Under the pieces are notes generated by a model. That model was not told where the DNA came from, made no database searches, and saw nothing but the letters and a program-made list of their open reading frames with translations. Source: a virus. From it: DNA of 64,000 bases. Positions 42,226 to 50,624 of the stretch are shown here, in pieces. The translations under genes were made by a program, and so were the position numbers. Positions within the stretch are counted from its first letter, which is position 1. Every line of letters begins with the position of its first letter. The stretch spans positions 17,177 to 81,176 of IMG/VR virus record IMGVR_UViG_3300031111_000010. One strand, written 5' to 3'.

Positions 42226-43788
42226 TTAGTAATCAAAAACATTTGAATCTGTTAACCATGACCAATCATCTACATCATCTTCAATATCAGATAAGATACC
42301 CCAAGCATCATTTTCTTTTTCATCCTTTTTAAACTCCCAATCTTCTGACATTACGTTCATTTCAAAGATAAACAATCCCCAAAACATAGCATCAACAAGA
42401 TCATCAGGTTTATCTTTACCATAGAATTTAGATTCATCTTCAATATAGGAACTTAACTGTTCGATAGTTTCTTTATCATTTATTTTAACAGAACCATCTT
42501 CTATGAGTTTTTTCATAAGAAGAACAGCTTTAGGTTTATTATTTCTATTTGATCTGATACCAAGATTTATTGCTTTCGCACCAGTGTTGACCAATCCTTC
42601 ATTCTCATATGTCCACCATAACTGACCAATAACAGCAGACCCCTCACCATTATTCTCACACATAACATAAGCACTATTATAATAAATACTAAGTCTATGA
42701 ATGATTTGTGAAAATTGATAAACATCTGTCATATTATCTTGAAATACTGCTACTTGTTCCATGTTGATTGGCATTCTTGAATTTATTTTGAAAATTTGAA
42801 TACAAGAATCATGCTCACCAGTACCCTTGGCAGGATCAACACCCATAACATATACAGCACCTTCTTTCGGTTTCTCCCAAACTCTTAATCTATCTTTAAG
42901 ATCATAGAATTCAGGTTCAACATGAGTATTTAATAAAGTTCTCAATACTTCTGGACTGATAACGGTATTTGTAGAACCAAGAAACTTACAACCAAACTCT
43001 TGATTAAATCCATGGATACCAAGATTTTTAATTTGTTCTCTTGCCCATGCATTATCTCTCCCCGGTACTCTATCCCAAAGTACTTTTTGAGCTACAAATG
43101 AATTAGCATCTTCTTTATTAGGATTAACAGCACCCATCCAAATTCTATGAAAGATATTGAACATACCATTTGGTGTTGAAATAATAATAATCTTTGATTC
43201 TGTTGATGATGAAATGGTAGGATAGTTTGAAGACCAGAAATCTTCTGCGTTGTTTTTAGGTACGAATGCAAACTCATCACAGATAACGATGTTCATAGGC
43301 CAACCTCTAAAGGCATCCTGAGTGGTAGCTGAGATGATTAGCTTAGTGCCATTATCGAAAGTGATAGACGTTTTAGCGTACTCTGTGACCCCCGGCTTGA
43401 GCCAAGGTGGTAGACCTTCATACATACGCTTCATGCCATCTAGAATACGTTTAGCAGATGATTCCTTATTGGATACCATACCAATGTTCTTATCTGCATT
43501 AAAGATAGCATACCAAAGAGCATAGGCAGCAACGATTGTTGTTTTACCACTCTGTCTTGCCCATAATCCTACAAAAAATCTGTTATTAGCTAGTAGTTCA
43601 AGAGTCTCATTCTGATAATCTCTTGGTTCAAATAATACTTCTCCATGATCTAATGTTACAATTTTCACATAGTTTTGTACGAAATAATGAATATCATCAC
43701 GACATTTCACTATTTCCTCAACCATATCTTGAGTATATTCCATCTCCTGATTTGGTCTTTTTACATAATCATCATAACGTATTGCCAT
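42226..43788 (-). CDS. gp17: Large terminase subunit gp17
   Basis: 520 residues. ATPase: Walker A ARQSGKTT at 77-84, Walker B NIVICDE ending at ~172 with the adjacent acidic pair. Nuclease: VMGVDPAKGTGEHD near 315-328 and a late DDLVDAMFW. It drives DNA into the head and cuts concatemers. T4 gp17 is 610 aa; this one is shorter. GGGAG precedes the ATG; late box at 43817. Confidence 0.95.
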   Translation of the reverse strand: MAIRYDDYVKRPNQEMEYTQDMVEEIVKCRDDIHYFVQNYVKIVTLDHGEVLFEPRDYQNETLELLANNRFFVGLWARQSGKTTIVAAYALWYAIFNADKNIGMVSNKESSAKRILDGMKRMYEGLPPWLKPGVTEYAKTSITFDNGTKLIISATTQDAFRGWPMNIVICDEFAFVPKNNAEDFWSSNYPTISSSTESKIIIISTPNGMFNIFHRIWMGAVNPNKEDANSFVAQKVLWDRVPGRDNAWAREQIKNLGIHGFNQEFGCKFLGSTNTVISPEVLRTLLNTHVEPEFYDLKDRLRVWEKPKEGAVYVMGVDPAKGTGEHDSCIQIFKINSRMPINMEQVAVFQDNMTDVYQFSQIIHRLSIYYNSAYVMCENNGEGSAVIGQLWWTYENEGLVNTGAKAINLGIRSNRNNKPKAVLLMKKLIEDGSVKINDKETIEQLSSYIEDESKFYGKDKPDDLVDAMFWGLFIFEMNVMSEDWEFKKDEKENDAWGILSDIEDDVDDWSWLTDSNVFDY

Positions 43789-43816
43789 ATTATCTCCCTT
43801 TTATTCTATTCATATT

Positions 43817-43824
43817 TATTTATA
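43817..43824 (-). promoter_or_regulatory. T4-like late promoter
   Basis: TATAAATA on the minus strand 28 bases upstream of the terminase ATG. Confidence 0.7.
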
Positions 43825-43847
43825 TTTTCTTAGCTTATGAATAGAAA

Positions 43848-43875
43848 AAGGGAAGATGATTTCTCATCTTCCCTT
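43848..43875 (-). terminator. Intrinsic terminator
   Basis: Perfect 12-base stem AAGGGAAGATGA/TCATCTTCCCTT with a GAAA tetraloop on the minus strand, running into TTTTT. It ends the J-domain transcript and isolates the late terminase promoter. Confidence 0.9.
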
Positions 43876-43921
43876 GGGGCATAACTGGCAGTCACGCTTT
43901 TATTTTAAAGTATTTTATTTG

Positions 43922-44281
43922 TCAAGCATAAGCATTGATTTGTTTAATATATTTATAATCCCAAATAAACCACATCCCATGCTTCTTATATCTTTGCCAT
44001 CTGTTCTTTTCGATGTCAAAGATACTTCCATCACCATAATGATAAAACTTTTTATCCTCAGTTACAGTATATCGAATGCCTTGATTTTTCTTACCTACTT
44101 TTTGACGTTCAGCCAGAAGATATTCATATGCTTCATTAACATATAGGAATTGTTCTGGTCTACCACCATGATCAGGATGGAATTTAAGGCATAAGAGGCG
44201 ATATTTTCGCTTCAAAGCATCTTCTGTGACCTTGGATATATCTTCTACCTTAAATAGCCTTAAATAGCCTCTAACGTCCAT
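43922..44281 (-). CDS. J-domain (DnaJ-like) protein
   Basis: 119 residues. Residues ~1-60 form a J domain with the HPD motif at 35-37 (LKFHPDHGG) and NEAYEYLL. J proteins stimulate Hsp70 ATPase, so this probably steers the host DnaK. No zinc or substrate domain is present. The C-terminal half is basic and aromatic (IEKNRWQRYKKHGMWFIW). The start overlaps the upstream stop. Confidence 0.88.
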   Translation of the reverse strand: MDVRGYLRLFKVEDISKVTEDALKRKYRLLCLKFHPDHGGRPEQFLYVNEAYEYLLAERQKVGKKNQGIRYTVTEDKKFYHYGDGSIFDIEKNRWQRYKKHGMWFIWDYKYIKQINAYA

Positions 44282-44461
44282 TTACGAAACCTTTTGCGGA
44301 ATGATGTTTACTGTCCACTCAGGATGCTTGCAGTATGCTCTGATTTGATCATCAATCAAATACTCATTGATCTTGAATCTGATCGAATTGACAACCTTCT
44401 TGACTTTGAATCCCATTTCACAATCCCGTAAATCCTCTACTACCAATGTTTTCTTTTTCAT
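44282..44461 (-). CDS. Hypothetical protein, 59 aa
   Basis: ATG at 44461 with AAGGAG. Small, with EMGFKVKKVVNSIRFKINEYL and a C-terminal HPEWTVNIIPQKV. Located between the structured RNA and the J-domain gene. No family recognised. Confidence 0.65.
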   Translation of the reverse strand: MKKKTLVVEDLRDCEMGFKVKKVVNSIRFKINEYLIDDQIRAYCKHPEWTVNIIPQKVS

Positions 44462-44474
44462 TTCTTTTCTCCTT

Positions 44475-44640
44475 TTTTTACGAACTTACCTGTTAGTAGG
44501 TATACAATGTGATCCTTGCCAACATCCCACTTCCCGTATAACTAACCCTCAGTTCGTATCGCCAAGGGAATATATCAGGACTTAACCACATGGGATAGGT
44601 TTGACCCTATATTTTTCTCAGCCCTGATATACCCCCATGT
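44475..44640 (-). ncRNA. Candidate structured RNA, two domains
   Basis: Intergenic, co-directional with its neighbours. Domain 1 (minus 5'): CCTGATATA/TATATCAGG ends (44631-44623 with 44579-44571), inner CCTAT/ATAGG hairpin at 44595-44610 and outer C5/G3 ends. Domain 2: TACGAACT/AGTTCGTA (44479-44486 with 44551-44558), inner GTTAGT/ACTAAC and TATAC/GTATA helices, and an ATGT/ACAT tip. Linked by CTTGGCGA. All these helices are perfect complements. I know no matching RNA family; it could be a stable RNA, a leader element or a processing site. Confidence 0.6.
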
Positions 44641-44642
44641 TC

Positions 44643-44822
44643 TTAGATCAGACCGAAATGCTCATCGATTTTGGCTTGATATGCTGCTTTGCGTTTTTGA
44701 TTTGCCTTGGTTCGCAATCCCTGCAAACGTGCCAGTTCGACAGCAGAGGCAGCAGTTTCGGCTTTGATGTTGACGTTAACAGCGGTGATTTCCACAGTTT
44801 CTTTTTCCTGATAATGCAACAT
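44643..44822 (-). CDS. Hypothetical protein, 59 aa
   Basis: ATG at 44822 with AAAGGAG. Helical, alanine- and charge-rich (ETAASAVELARLQGLRTKAN). Driven by the promoter at 44859-44887 and followed by the structured RNA. No family recognised. Other frames here are longer but lack binding sites. Confidence 0.6.
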   Translation of the reverse strand: MLHYQEKETVEITAVNVNIKAETAASAVELARLQGLRTKANQKRKAAYQAKIDEHFGLI

Positions 44823-44858
44823 GATAAATCTCCTTTGTTAATGATTAGTGTTTCGTTA

Positions 44859-44887
44859 TTCCTATCAGATCGTTTCGCCATTGTCAA
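44859..44887 (-). promoter_or_regulatory. sigma-70-like promoter
   Basis: Minus strand TTGACA (44887-44882), 17 bases, TAGGAA (44864-44859). The TTGACA lies in the 3' arm of a hairpin (44882-44909), as at 18619. Confidence 0.5.
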
Positions 44888-44909
44888 GGGGTTTTTACAC
44901 CCCCTGACA
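44882..44909 (-). terminator. Hairpin overlapping a promoter
   Basis: Minus strand TGTCAGGGG and CCCCTTGACA form a stem with one bulge, after the stop of the 44916 gene, followed by ATGGCGAAA. It may terminate or process one transcript while its DNA serves the next promoter. Confidence 0.5.
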
Positions 44910-44915
44910 TTTTTT

Positions 44916-45446
44916 TTACTGGTTGATTACTTCGGACTCAACCTTACCTTTCGGACCAAGAACAAAGCTCATGTAAGCATCGTTCATATATCCACGAACA
45001 AAGATTTTCTTTCCAAGTTTGCTAACAGAATCAATATTTTCTGTAACTGCCAGCAGATGATTGTATGCTTTCCACTGTGAAGGAGTGAACTCACTTTTGG
45101 ACATCTTGTAGTCACCATACCGATCTTTAACTACGATAAACTCATCATTTTCATCCCACTCGACTTCATCAAAACCGATACCAGCTACCATGATCAGCGT
45201 ACCATCTTCCATCTCCATCAGGTCACCAACACTGGTAGACCGACTTTCCTCTACCTTATAGACACCATCATTTTCCCACCATGCGGTATCGATGTGATTG
45301 GTTTTCTGAAAGGCAACACCAAGATCGTTTCCAACGACTTCAGCTACCAGTTTATAATTGGATTTAACAGGCTTGTAAGTACCCTTTTCGGCAAAGTGAA
45401 GATTGCTGTTAATAGCCCAATTGGTAGTGTGATAAACTTTGATCAT
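44916..45446 (-). CDS. Hypothetical protein under sigma-54-like control
   Basis: 176 residues from the ATG at 45446, which has AAGGAG; the sigma-54-like start near 45489 leaves a 43-base leader, so earlier ATGs are unlikely. Acidic with a TSVGDLMEMEDGTLIMVAGIGFDEVEW segment seen in uncharacterised phage proteins. Function unknown. Confidence 0.7.
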   Translation of the reverse strand: MIKVYHTTNWAINSNLHFAEKGTYKPVKSNYKLVAEVVGNDLGVAFQKTNHIDTAWWENDGVYKVEESRSTSVGDLMEMEDGTLIMVAGIGFDEVEWDENDEFIVVKDRYGDYKMSKSEFTPSQWKAYNHLLAVTENIDSVSKLGKKIFVRGYMNDAYMSFVLGPKGKVESEVINQ

Positions 45447-45500
45447 TTTGGTTTCTCCTTGGTTTATGGTCGCTTTCGTTTTCATTTGCCTATATATAAT

Positions 45501-45517
45501 GCAGACCGTGTGCCAAG
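45501..45517 (-). promoter_or_regulatory. sigma-54-like promoter
   Basis: Minus strand CTTGGCACA, four bases, CTGCA with GG-N10-GC (GG 45514-45513, GC 45502-45501). Paired palindromes lie 105-140 bases upstream at 45622-45657. Confidence 0.7.
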
Positions 45518-45561
45518 ATTGAAAAAAATCATAAAAAAATATAAGTAGTTGGATTATAAAG

Positions 45562-45600
45562 AAAAAAACCCAATAGGGATCAAATGACCCCCATTAGGCT
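45562..45600 (-). terminator. Intrinsic terminator after spoVR
   Basis: On the minus strand CCTAATGGGGGTC and GATCCCTATTGGG pair over 13 positions including three G-T, with an ATTT loop, then TTTTTTT. It ends the prkA-yeaH-spoVR transcript. Confidence 0.85.
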
Positions 45601-45621
45601 TTTCGTATTTTAGGGAATTTG

Positions 45622-45657
45622 TGACAATTTTTGTCAAACATATGACAATTTTTGTCA
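45622..45657. promoter_or_regulatory. Tandem palindromic upstream activating sites
   Basis: Two perfect copies of TGACAATTTTTGTCA with centres 21 bases apart; the second overlaps the spoVR stop codon. It matches the tandem pair at 17004-17039 and, like it, lies upstream of a sigma-54-like promoter. Confidence 0.65.
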
Positions 45658-47169
45658 TAAGTCTATTTCAATATTCGAATCAATCTCTTTAGACTTATTT
45701 GCTACATACTTAAATTTCATCTTGTTTTTAATGGTTTCCAGATTACATTTTTCACCCCACAAAAACTGAATATGTTCAAGGGTTTTTTGTGCATACTCAG
45801 GATCAAGATCAGCACCAATATGTTCATGTTTGAGTAACAATTCACCCTGTTTGTGATAATTACCATCCATAACGAACACTTTTGGAATACCACTATGTGC
45901 AAAACTTCTAATAATAATTTGGCAGATTTCTTTTGCTGTATTATCTGTGATTACTACTTCTTCCATAAAAACATTGGATTGAATTGCATACATATATAAA
46001 TCCAATTTTCTAACCAGTTTTGGAGTTAAGAAGTTATGCATAAACATCCAATCATTACTTGTACGGAGAACTTTAAACATCTTCTCCATACCCTTCATAG
46101 ATTTATCATCGTAGTTCATCTTTAAATCATGGTCGGTAGTTTCATCATAATCTTTACCATGTTGACCTTTATTCCAACGATCTACAATATCTTCCCACAT
46201 TTCACATCCTATCAAATAGGGATTCATGCTGAAAGGATTTTTTGATTTAACAAGAGAATTGCTATAGTTACATTCAGCATGTTCAGTAGCTGTAAGCAAT
46301 CCTTCCCGAAATAACTGCCTGAGAATTCTTTCATGCCAGAAGGTAGCAAATCCTTCATTCATATATTTGGTTTTGATATTCGGCCAAACATACTGACCCC
46401 ATGCTCTGATAATTTCAAGAATATCTTTTTGCCATGTTGAAAGGTTTCGGGAATGATCAATAACATACCTGATTAAATCTTCAGTAGGTTCAACAGGAGT
46501 TTTATTCTTCAAAGCAACATACAGAGCATTGTTGTATCTTTCCCTTTCCATATCGGCCTGAGAATCATCTTCAAATAAATCCATGAATTCAGTAACAGAT
46601 TTATCATGTTTCTTCTGTTTCTTCTGTTCAAATATACGTTCTATTTTTTCATCTTCAGTTTCTTGACTTAACCAAGGATTTGAATGAAGCATAATTGAAT
46701 GACCAGCATCAATAGTAGATTCAACCAAATCGATACCATACTTATTAATATAATCCTCAATTCGATTGGATGCATTGCTTAATCTACTAGCAATGTTCTC
46801 ATCATTCTCAACATGATACTGATTCATATTGAAGAAAGCAACATGACCTACAACGTGAGCAATAATCAATGCCTGTAGAGCAATTGTATTATCTTTCATT
46901 AGATATGCTCTTGCAGGATTGGTATTGACTACTACTTCATAAGGTAGACCAGCACCTATTTTCTCATAGATAGTTCGTTGTTTTTCATAATCCCTTCCGA
47001 ATTTCCATGATCGAATCTGACCCGGAATTCCATATGCCATTATCTCAAACATCTTTTCAGCAGGAATGACATCGAATTCAATATCACAGAATTCCAGACC
47101 ATTTTCTTTTGCAATTTCATAAATACGCTGTTCTATTTTTTGTAGTCTTTTTAATTCACTATTTTGCAT
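45655..47169 (-). CDS. spoVR: SpoVR family protein
   Basis: 504 residues, full length for SpoVR/YcgB. AYGIPGQIRSWKFGRDYEKQ, YEVVVNTNPARAYLM, AHVVGHVAFF and GFATFWHERI are characteristic. The molecular function is unknown; in bacteria it goes with prkA and yeaH in stress, stationary-phase or sporulation programmes. The start overlaps the yeaH gene by 11 bases, so all three phage genes form one operon. Confidence 0.93.
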   Translation of the reverse strand: MQNSELKRLQKIEQRIYEIAKENGLEFCDIEFDVIPAEKMFEIMAYGIPGQIRSWKFGRDYEKQRTIYEKIGAGLPYEVVVNTNPARAYLMKDNTIALQALIIAHVVGHVAFFNMNQYHVENDENIASRLSNASNRIEDYINKYGIDLVESTIDAGHSIMLHSNPWLSQETEDEKIERIFEQKKQKKHDKSVTEFMDLFEDDSQADMERERYNNALYVALKNKTPVEPTEDLIRYVIDHSRNLSTWQKDILEIIRAWGQYVWPNIKTKYMNEGFATFWHERILRQLFREGLLTATEHAECNYSNSLVKSKNPFSMNPYLIGCEMWEDIVDRWNKGQHGKDYDETTDHDLKMNYDDKSMKGMEKMFKVLRTSNDWMFMHNFLTPKLVRKLDLYMYAIQSNVFMEEVVITDNTAKEICQIIIRSFAHSGIPKVFVMDGNYHKQGELLLKHEHIGADLDPEYAQKTLEHIQFLWGEKCNLETIKNKMKFKYVANKSKEIDSNIEIDL

Positions 47170-48514
47170 CGGTTTCCTCTCTTTCTGGATGGTGTAAACT
47201 CAACATGTGCTGAAGACAAGGCCAAATATGACTTTTATCTTTAATAACTGACAATAAGAAATGTAAATCATTATTGATCCAAAACTTACCTTCCTTACTC
47301 AAAGTAGATTCCTGAAATTTCCAATTCTTTAGACACTCAGGAAGTAGAGTAGAGAAACCATACTCATACTGTATATCACTATCACCAAACAAATCGTGAT
47401 ATGGTTTAATCTCAACATAAGAAAGCATATTGATTTTTTTAGCAACCATATCTTCCATTGATGATACTGCTTCCTTTGGTTCCCAATCTTCACCATCAGA
47501 GCAGTATACAGCATAAATGTTCCATTCATCAAGTGGATATTCAGTATCAATGATATAGTTGGCTTTATCAAATGCAGACTTAGCAACTGTACCACCTGTT
47601 TCACCACCATAGAAGAAAGTATTTTCATCTACTTCTAATGCACGATCAGTATGTTGGATAAATCGAATTTCAACTGCTTCATACTGCTTACGGAGAAAAT
47701 TAATCATCCAAAACAATAGACTTTTGACAAGATATTTTTTATCGGGAGTCATTGAACCTGATACATCCATCATAGCAAATACTACTGCCTTTGAACAAAT
47801 CTCTTTTTCTTCTTCGATCTGTTTGTATCGTAAATCATCATCATGAATGAGGAAACCAGTAGGTTCATTACCATTTAATTCACCATCCACTATGATACGA
47901 ACAGCTTCTTCAATATCACCTTTGCCTTGCTGTAATGCTTTACAGGCATCTTCATATGAACAATCTGTTTGTTCCATTACTTCTCTAACAAACATGATGT
48001 TACGCTTTGCTGCTTCTCTCATAGTACGTTTTTTATGAATCCTTGCAAACGTACCTTTTTTGGAGATGGATTCAAACTTCCATCCTTTGGGTATTTCAAT
48101 GGAGTTTTTCTTTTTCGGATCAAGCCAAGGTAAACCTAAATCTTCCATCATTACATCAATCAACTGATCAATATCAATTTCAACTTCCATATCACCAGCA
48201 CCATGACCTTGACCAGCACCTTGACCTTGATCACCACCTTGTTTTGGTCTTCTACCAATAACATCACCAGCTTGACCATCACCTTGACCAATACCACCAC
48301 CACCTTTACCGGGAGTAGCATGGATAAAACGATAGTCTTTTAATCCCTTTACTGGTACTCTGACTTTCTTTTTACCTTCTTGGGTAATGATATTCTCAGT
48401 ACCAATGACATCTCTTACATTTTTTCGGATAGCTTCATCTATTTTCTCTTGATGTCTTTTGGCATCAGTAACCCCTTTTTTGGTATCCCATGTTTCATGA
48501 TATACAATTGTCAT
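47159..48514 (-). CDS. yeaH: YeaH/YhbH (DUF444) family protein
   Basis: 451 residues. DUF444 features: an RFIHATPGKGGGGIGQGDGQ region, RTMREAAKRN, and a C-terminal vWA-like domain with FAMMDVSGSMTPDKK near residue 250 and GGETGGTVAKSAF. A partner of the PrkA kinase in bacteria. AAAGGA precedes the ATG. A tRNA-Ala lies between it and prkA. Confidence 0.92.
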   Translation of the reverse strand: MTIVYHETWDTKKGVTDAKRHQEKIDEAIRKNVRDVIGTENIITQEGKKKVRVPVKGLKDYRFIHATPGKGGGGIGQGDGQAGDVIGRRPKQGGDQGQGAGQGHGAGDMEVEIDIDQLIDVMMEDLGLPWLDPKKKNSIEIPKGWKFESISKKGTFARIHKKRTMREAAKRNIMFVREVMEQTDCSYEDACKALQQGKGDIEEAVRIIVDGELNGNEPTGFLIHDDDLRYKQIEEEKEICSKAVVFAMMDVSGSMTPDKKYLVKSLLFWMINFLRKQYEAVEIRFIQHTDRALEVDENTFFYGGETGGTVAKSAFDKANYIIDTEYPLDEWNIYAVYCSDGEDWEPKEAVSSMEDMVAKKINMLSYVEIKPYHDLFGDSDIQYEYGFSTLLPECLKNWKFQESTLSKEGKFWINNDLHFLLSVIKDKSHIWPCLQHMLSLHHPEREETDAK

Positions 48515-48535
48515 AAGTTAGTCCTTTATATTTTA

Positions 48536-48611
48536 TGGTGGATGGGAAGGGATTCGAACCCTCAACCTCTGCCTTGCAAGGGCATTGCTCTCCCGTTGAG
48601 CTACCGCACCC
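48536..48611 (-). tRNA. tRNA-Ala (anticodon TGC)
   Basis: 76 bases with encoded CCA and discriminator A. Anticodon loop CTTGCAA between TGCC and GGCA gives TGC. The acceptor has the G3-U70 wobble that identifies alanine tRNA and one C-C mismatch near its base. T arm GGTTCGAATCC. It lies within the prkA-yeaH operon. Confidence 0.88.
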
Positions 48612-48625
48612 ACATTCAACTTATA

Positions 48626-50608
48626 TTATGATTCTCTCCGCAAAATCTCACCGACGAACCCAAGGATAGCAGAGGCGCAATGTTTACAGTACCCCTTCTT
48701 CTCCAAGGTTCTCAATGCACGACTTCTTCTCGCTTTAACCTTAGAATCAGTAGAAACCGTATTGGCAATCGAAAGCTGAACAACATTCTTAAGATCATTC
48801 ATCAGCTTTTTCTCAATTGCATCTTTCAAGGGTTTATATGTATCCCACTTCCATTCCTTACCATCTTCCAAGGTATCTGACTTATAAACATAAACACCTT
48901 TTCGGAATTCACGTTTGGATTCCATGGGTACAGGGATTAGTTCTTCTACTGCTCTCATGATCTTTTCATCAGGATCACGATATTCACCAGTGATATCATC
49001 GAATACTGTTTCTTCTTTACAGAAGGCTTTACAGTTAATATCATATCGATTGAACAGTTCATTTGCCTGATCTTCAAAGGCATGGATAAAGGCTTTGCTA
49101 ACTTCTCTTTTAGCAAATTCCTTGTATTCCGAAACAACTGAATCTTCTTTCGAAATGAGAAGTTGCATATACTTCTCTTTATCCTTTTCATTACCACCCA
49201 TATGATGCTCAAAGTTATCCCTTAAAGCACGAATCATATCAAGAGCAGTAATACATCCTTTGTATCTTTCATCACCAGTTTCGACGTTATCTTTCTGACC
49301 AAGTGCAATGTTGATAGCATTGGTGATAAATCGTGGTGATATACCTGTCATACATTCACCGTTTTCTCGACCTTCTTGCCGAATCAGTTTGATGTCTTTG
49401 TCTTTACCCTTTGAGAACTCATCAAGGAACTCATTGTTGTAAAGTTTCATCTTCTGAATCGGATTGATTTTCTTAGAAGGATACAAACGAGTCAGAATTG
49501 CAAACTGAGCAGCAACTTCCAGAGCACCCGGAGAAATATGGATATCAGAGAACTCAGATTCTGCAATCAACTTCTGATAGATTTTAATTTCATCAGCAAT
49601 GGTATCATTCCATGGCACCTTGACATAATACATACGGTCATGGAGTGCTTCATTTGCTGGATCATTTCTGAACTTGTCGAATTCAGTCTGGTTAGTATGA
49701 CTGAGAATCAACTCATCCAAATACATCTGAGGAAATCCCGGTGTTTTGATAACCTGTTCCTGTGCAAGAGTAATCAACACATGATGGAACTTGATATCAG
49801 CTTTGAGAATTTCGATATACTCAATGACCCCACGGTTAGCTACTTGAAGCTCACCATCAAACTGATATGCTCTTGGATCACTTTCCGAATACATATGCAG
49901 TTTAGCCATATTTACTCTACCAATCAACTCAGTAATATCTTGAGATTTAGGATCAGAAGGAGTAAATGTACCAATGGAAGTTCTACGCTGTTCGGATATT
50001 TTAACCAGTTCCACAGGAAATTCATGCCAACGGGCAAAACCATCTTTGTCGGTAAATTCGCTGTCAAGACGCAACTGGCATACAGGACATAACTCACCTT
50101 CGATTTTTACACCCAACTTCTTATTCCACTCATCACGAAACTGTTGTGGAATTGCATGGAGTGGGTCTTCATGGATAGGACAACCTTGGATAGCAAACAA
50201 AGGAGTATCATCCATTTCCAGACCACGTTTGATTAATGCAGCAATGGTGGACTTACCACCAGAAACCGGACCCATCAACATCAGGATACGTTTACCTGTT
50301 TCGGTTCTCCTTGCTGCTGCCTTGAGGAACTTCATCATATCATGAATCGGTTCGTAGCTACCAAAGATTTTACCATCAAAGAACTTGTATCTTACCAAGT
50401 CTTCATAGCCTTTGGTTTTACGGTTTTCTGGAACAGGTTCAGTTCCATGTTTCATGATCATATTGTAAATTCTGGCAGGAGCAAGTGTAGAAATCTCAGG
50501 ATGAGCAATTACCTCATTCATGTATTCTATCAACTGACCTTCCCATTTAGTAGGACCAACCTGTTCCTGTTGTGATAGCATTAATTCCCTAAAATCTTCA
50601 TTCATCAT
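48626..50608 (-). CDS. prkA: PrkA serine protein kinase-like AAA protein
   Basis: 660 residues, full length for PrkA/YeaG. P-loop GPVSGGKST at 113-121; then IQGCPIHEDPLHAIP, IEGELCPVC, IGTFTPSDPKSQDITELIG, ESDPRAYQFDGELQVANRG and the C-terminal domain. It resembles the Bacillus-type PrkA more than E. coli YeaG. In bacteria it is reported as a kinase or AAA protease in stress responses. Here it heads an operon with yeaH and spoVR, an intact host-like module in a phage. Confidence 0.94.
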   Translation of the reverse strand: MMNEDFRELMLSQQEQVGPTKWEGQLIEYMNEVIAHPEISTLAPARIYNMIMKHGTEPVPENRKTKGYEDLVRYKFFDGKIFGSYEPIHDMMKFLKAAARRTETGKRILMLMGPVSGGKSTIAALIKRGLEMDDTPLFAIQGCPIHEDPLHAIPQQFRDEWNKKLGVKIEGELCPVCQLRLDSEFTDKDGFARWHEFPVELVKISEQRRTSIGTFTPSDPKSQDITELIGRVNMAKLHMYSESDPRAYQFDGELQVANRGVIEYIEILKADIKFHHVLITLAQEQVIKTPGFPQMYLDELILSHTNQTEFDKFRNDPANEALHDRMYYVKVPWNDTIADEIKIYQKLIAESEFSDIHISPGALEVAAQFAILTRLYPSKKINPIQKMKLYNNEFLDEFSKGKDKDIKLIRQEGRENGECMTGISPRFITNAINIALGQKDNVETGDERYKGCITALDMIRALRDNFEHHMGGNEKDKEKYMQLLISKEDSVVSEYKEFAKREVSKAFIHAFEDQANELFNRYDINCKAFCKEETVFDDITGEYRDPDEKIMRAVEELIPVPMESKREFRKGVYVYKSDTLEDGKEWKWDTYKPLKDAIEKKLMNDLKNVVQLSIANTVSTDSKVKARRSRALRTLEKKGYCKHCASAILGFVGEILRRES

Positions 50609-50624
50609 AACATTTTTCCTTTCA

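Noticed and set aside
44648-45080. ORFs of 79 and 147 codons overlapping the 59-aa gene and the 44916 gene
   Set aside because: No binding sites; the shorter frame at 44643-44822 has AAAGGAG, a promoter and better composition.
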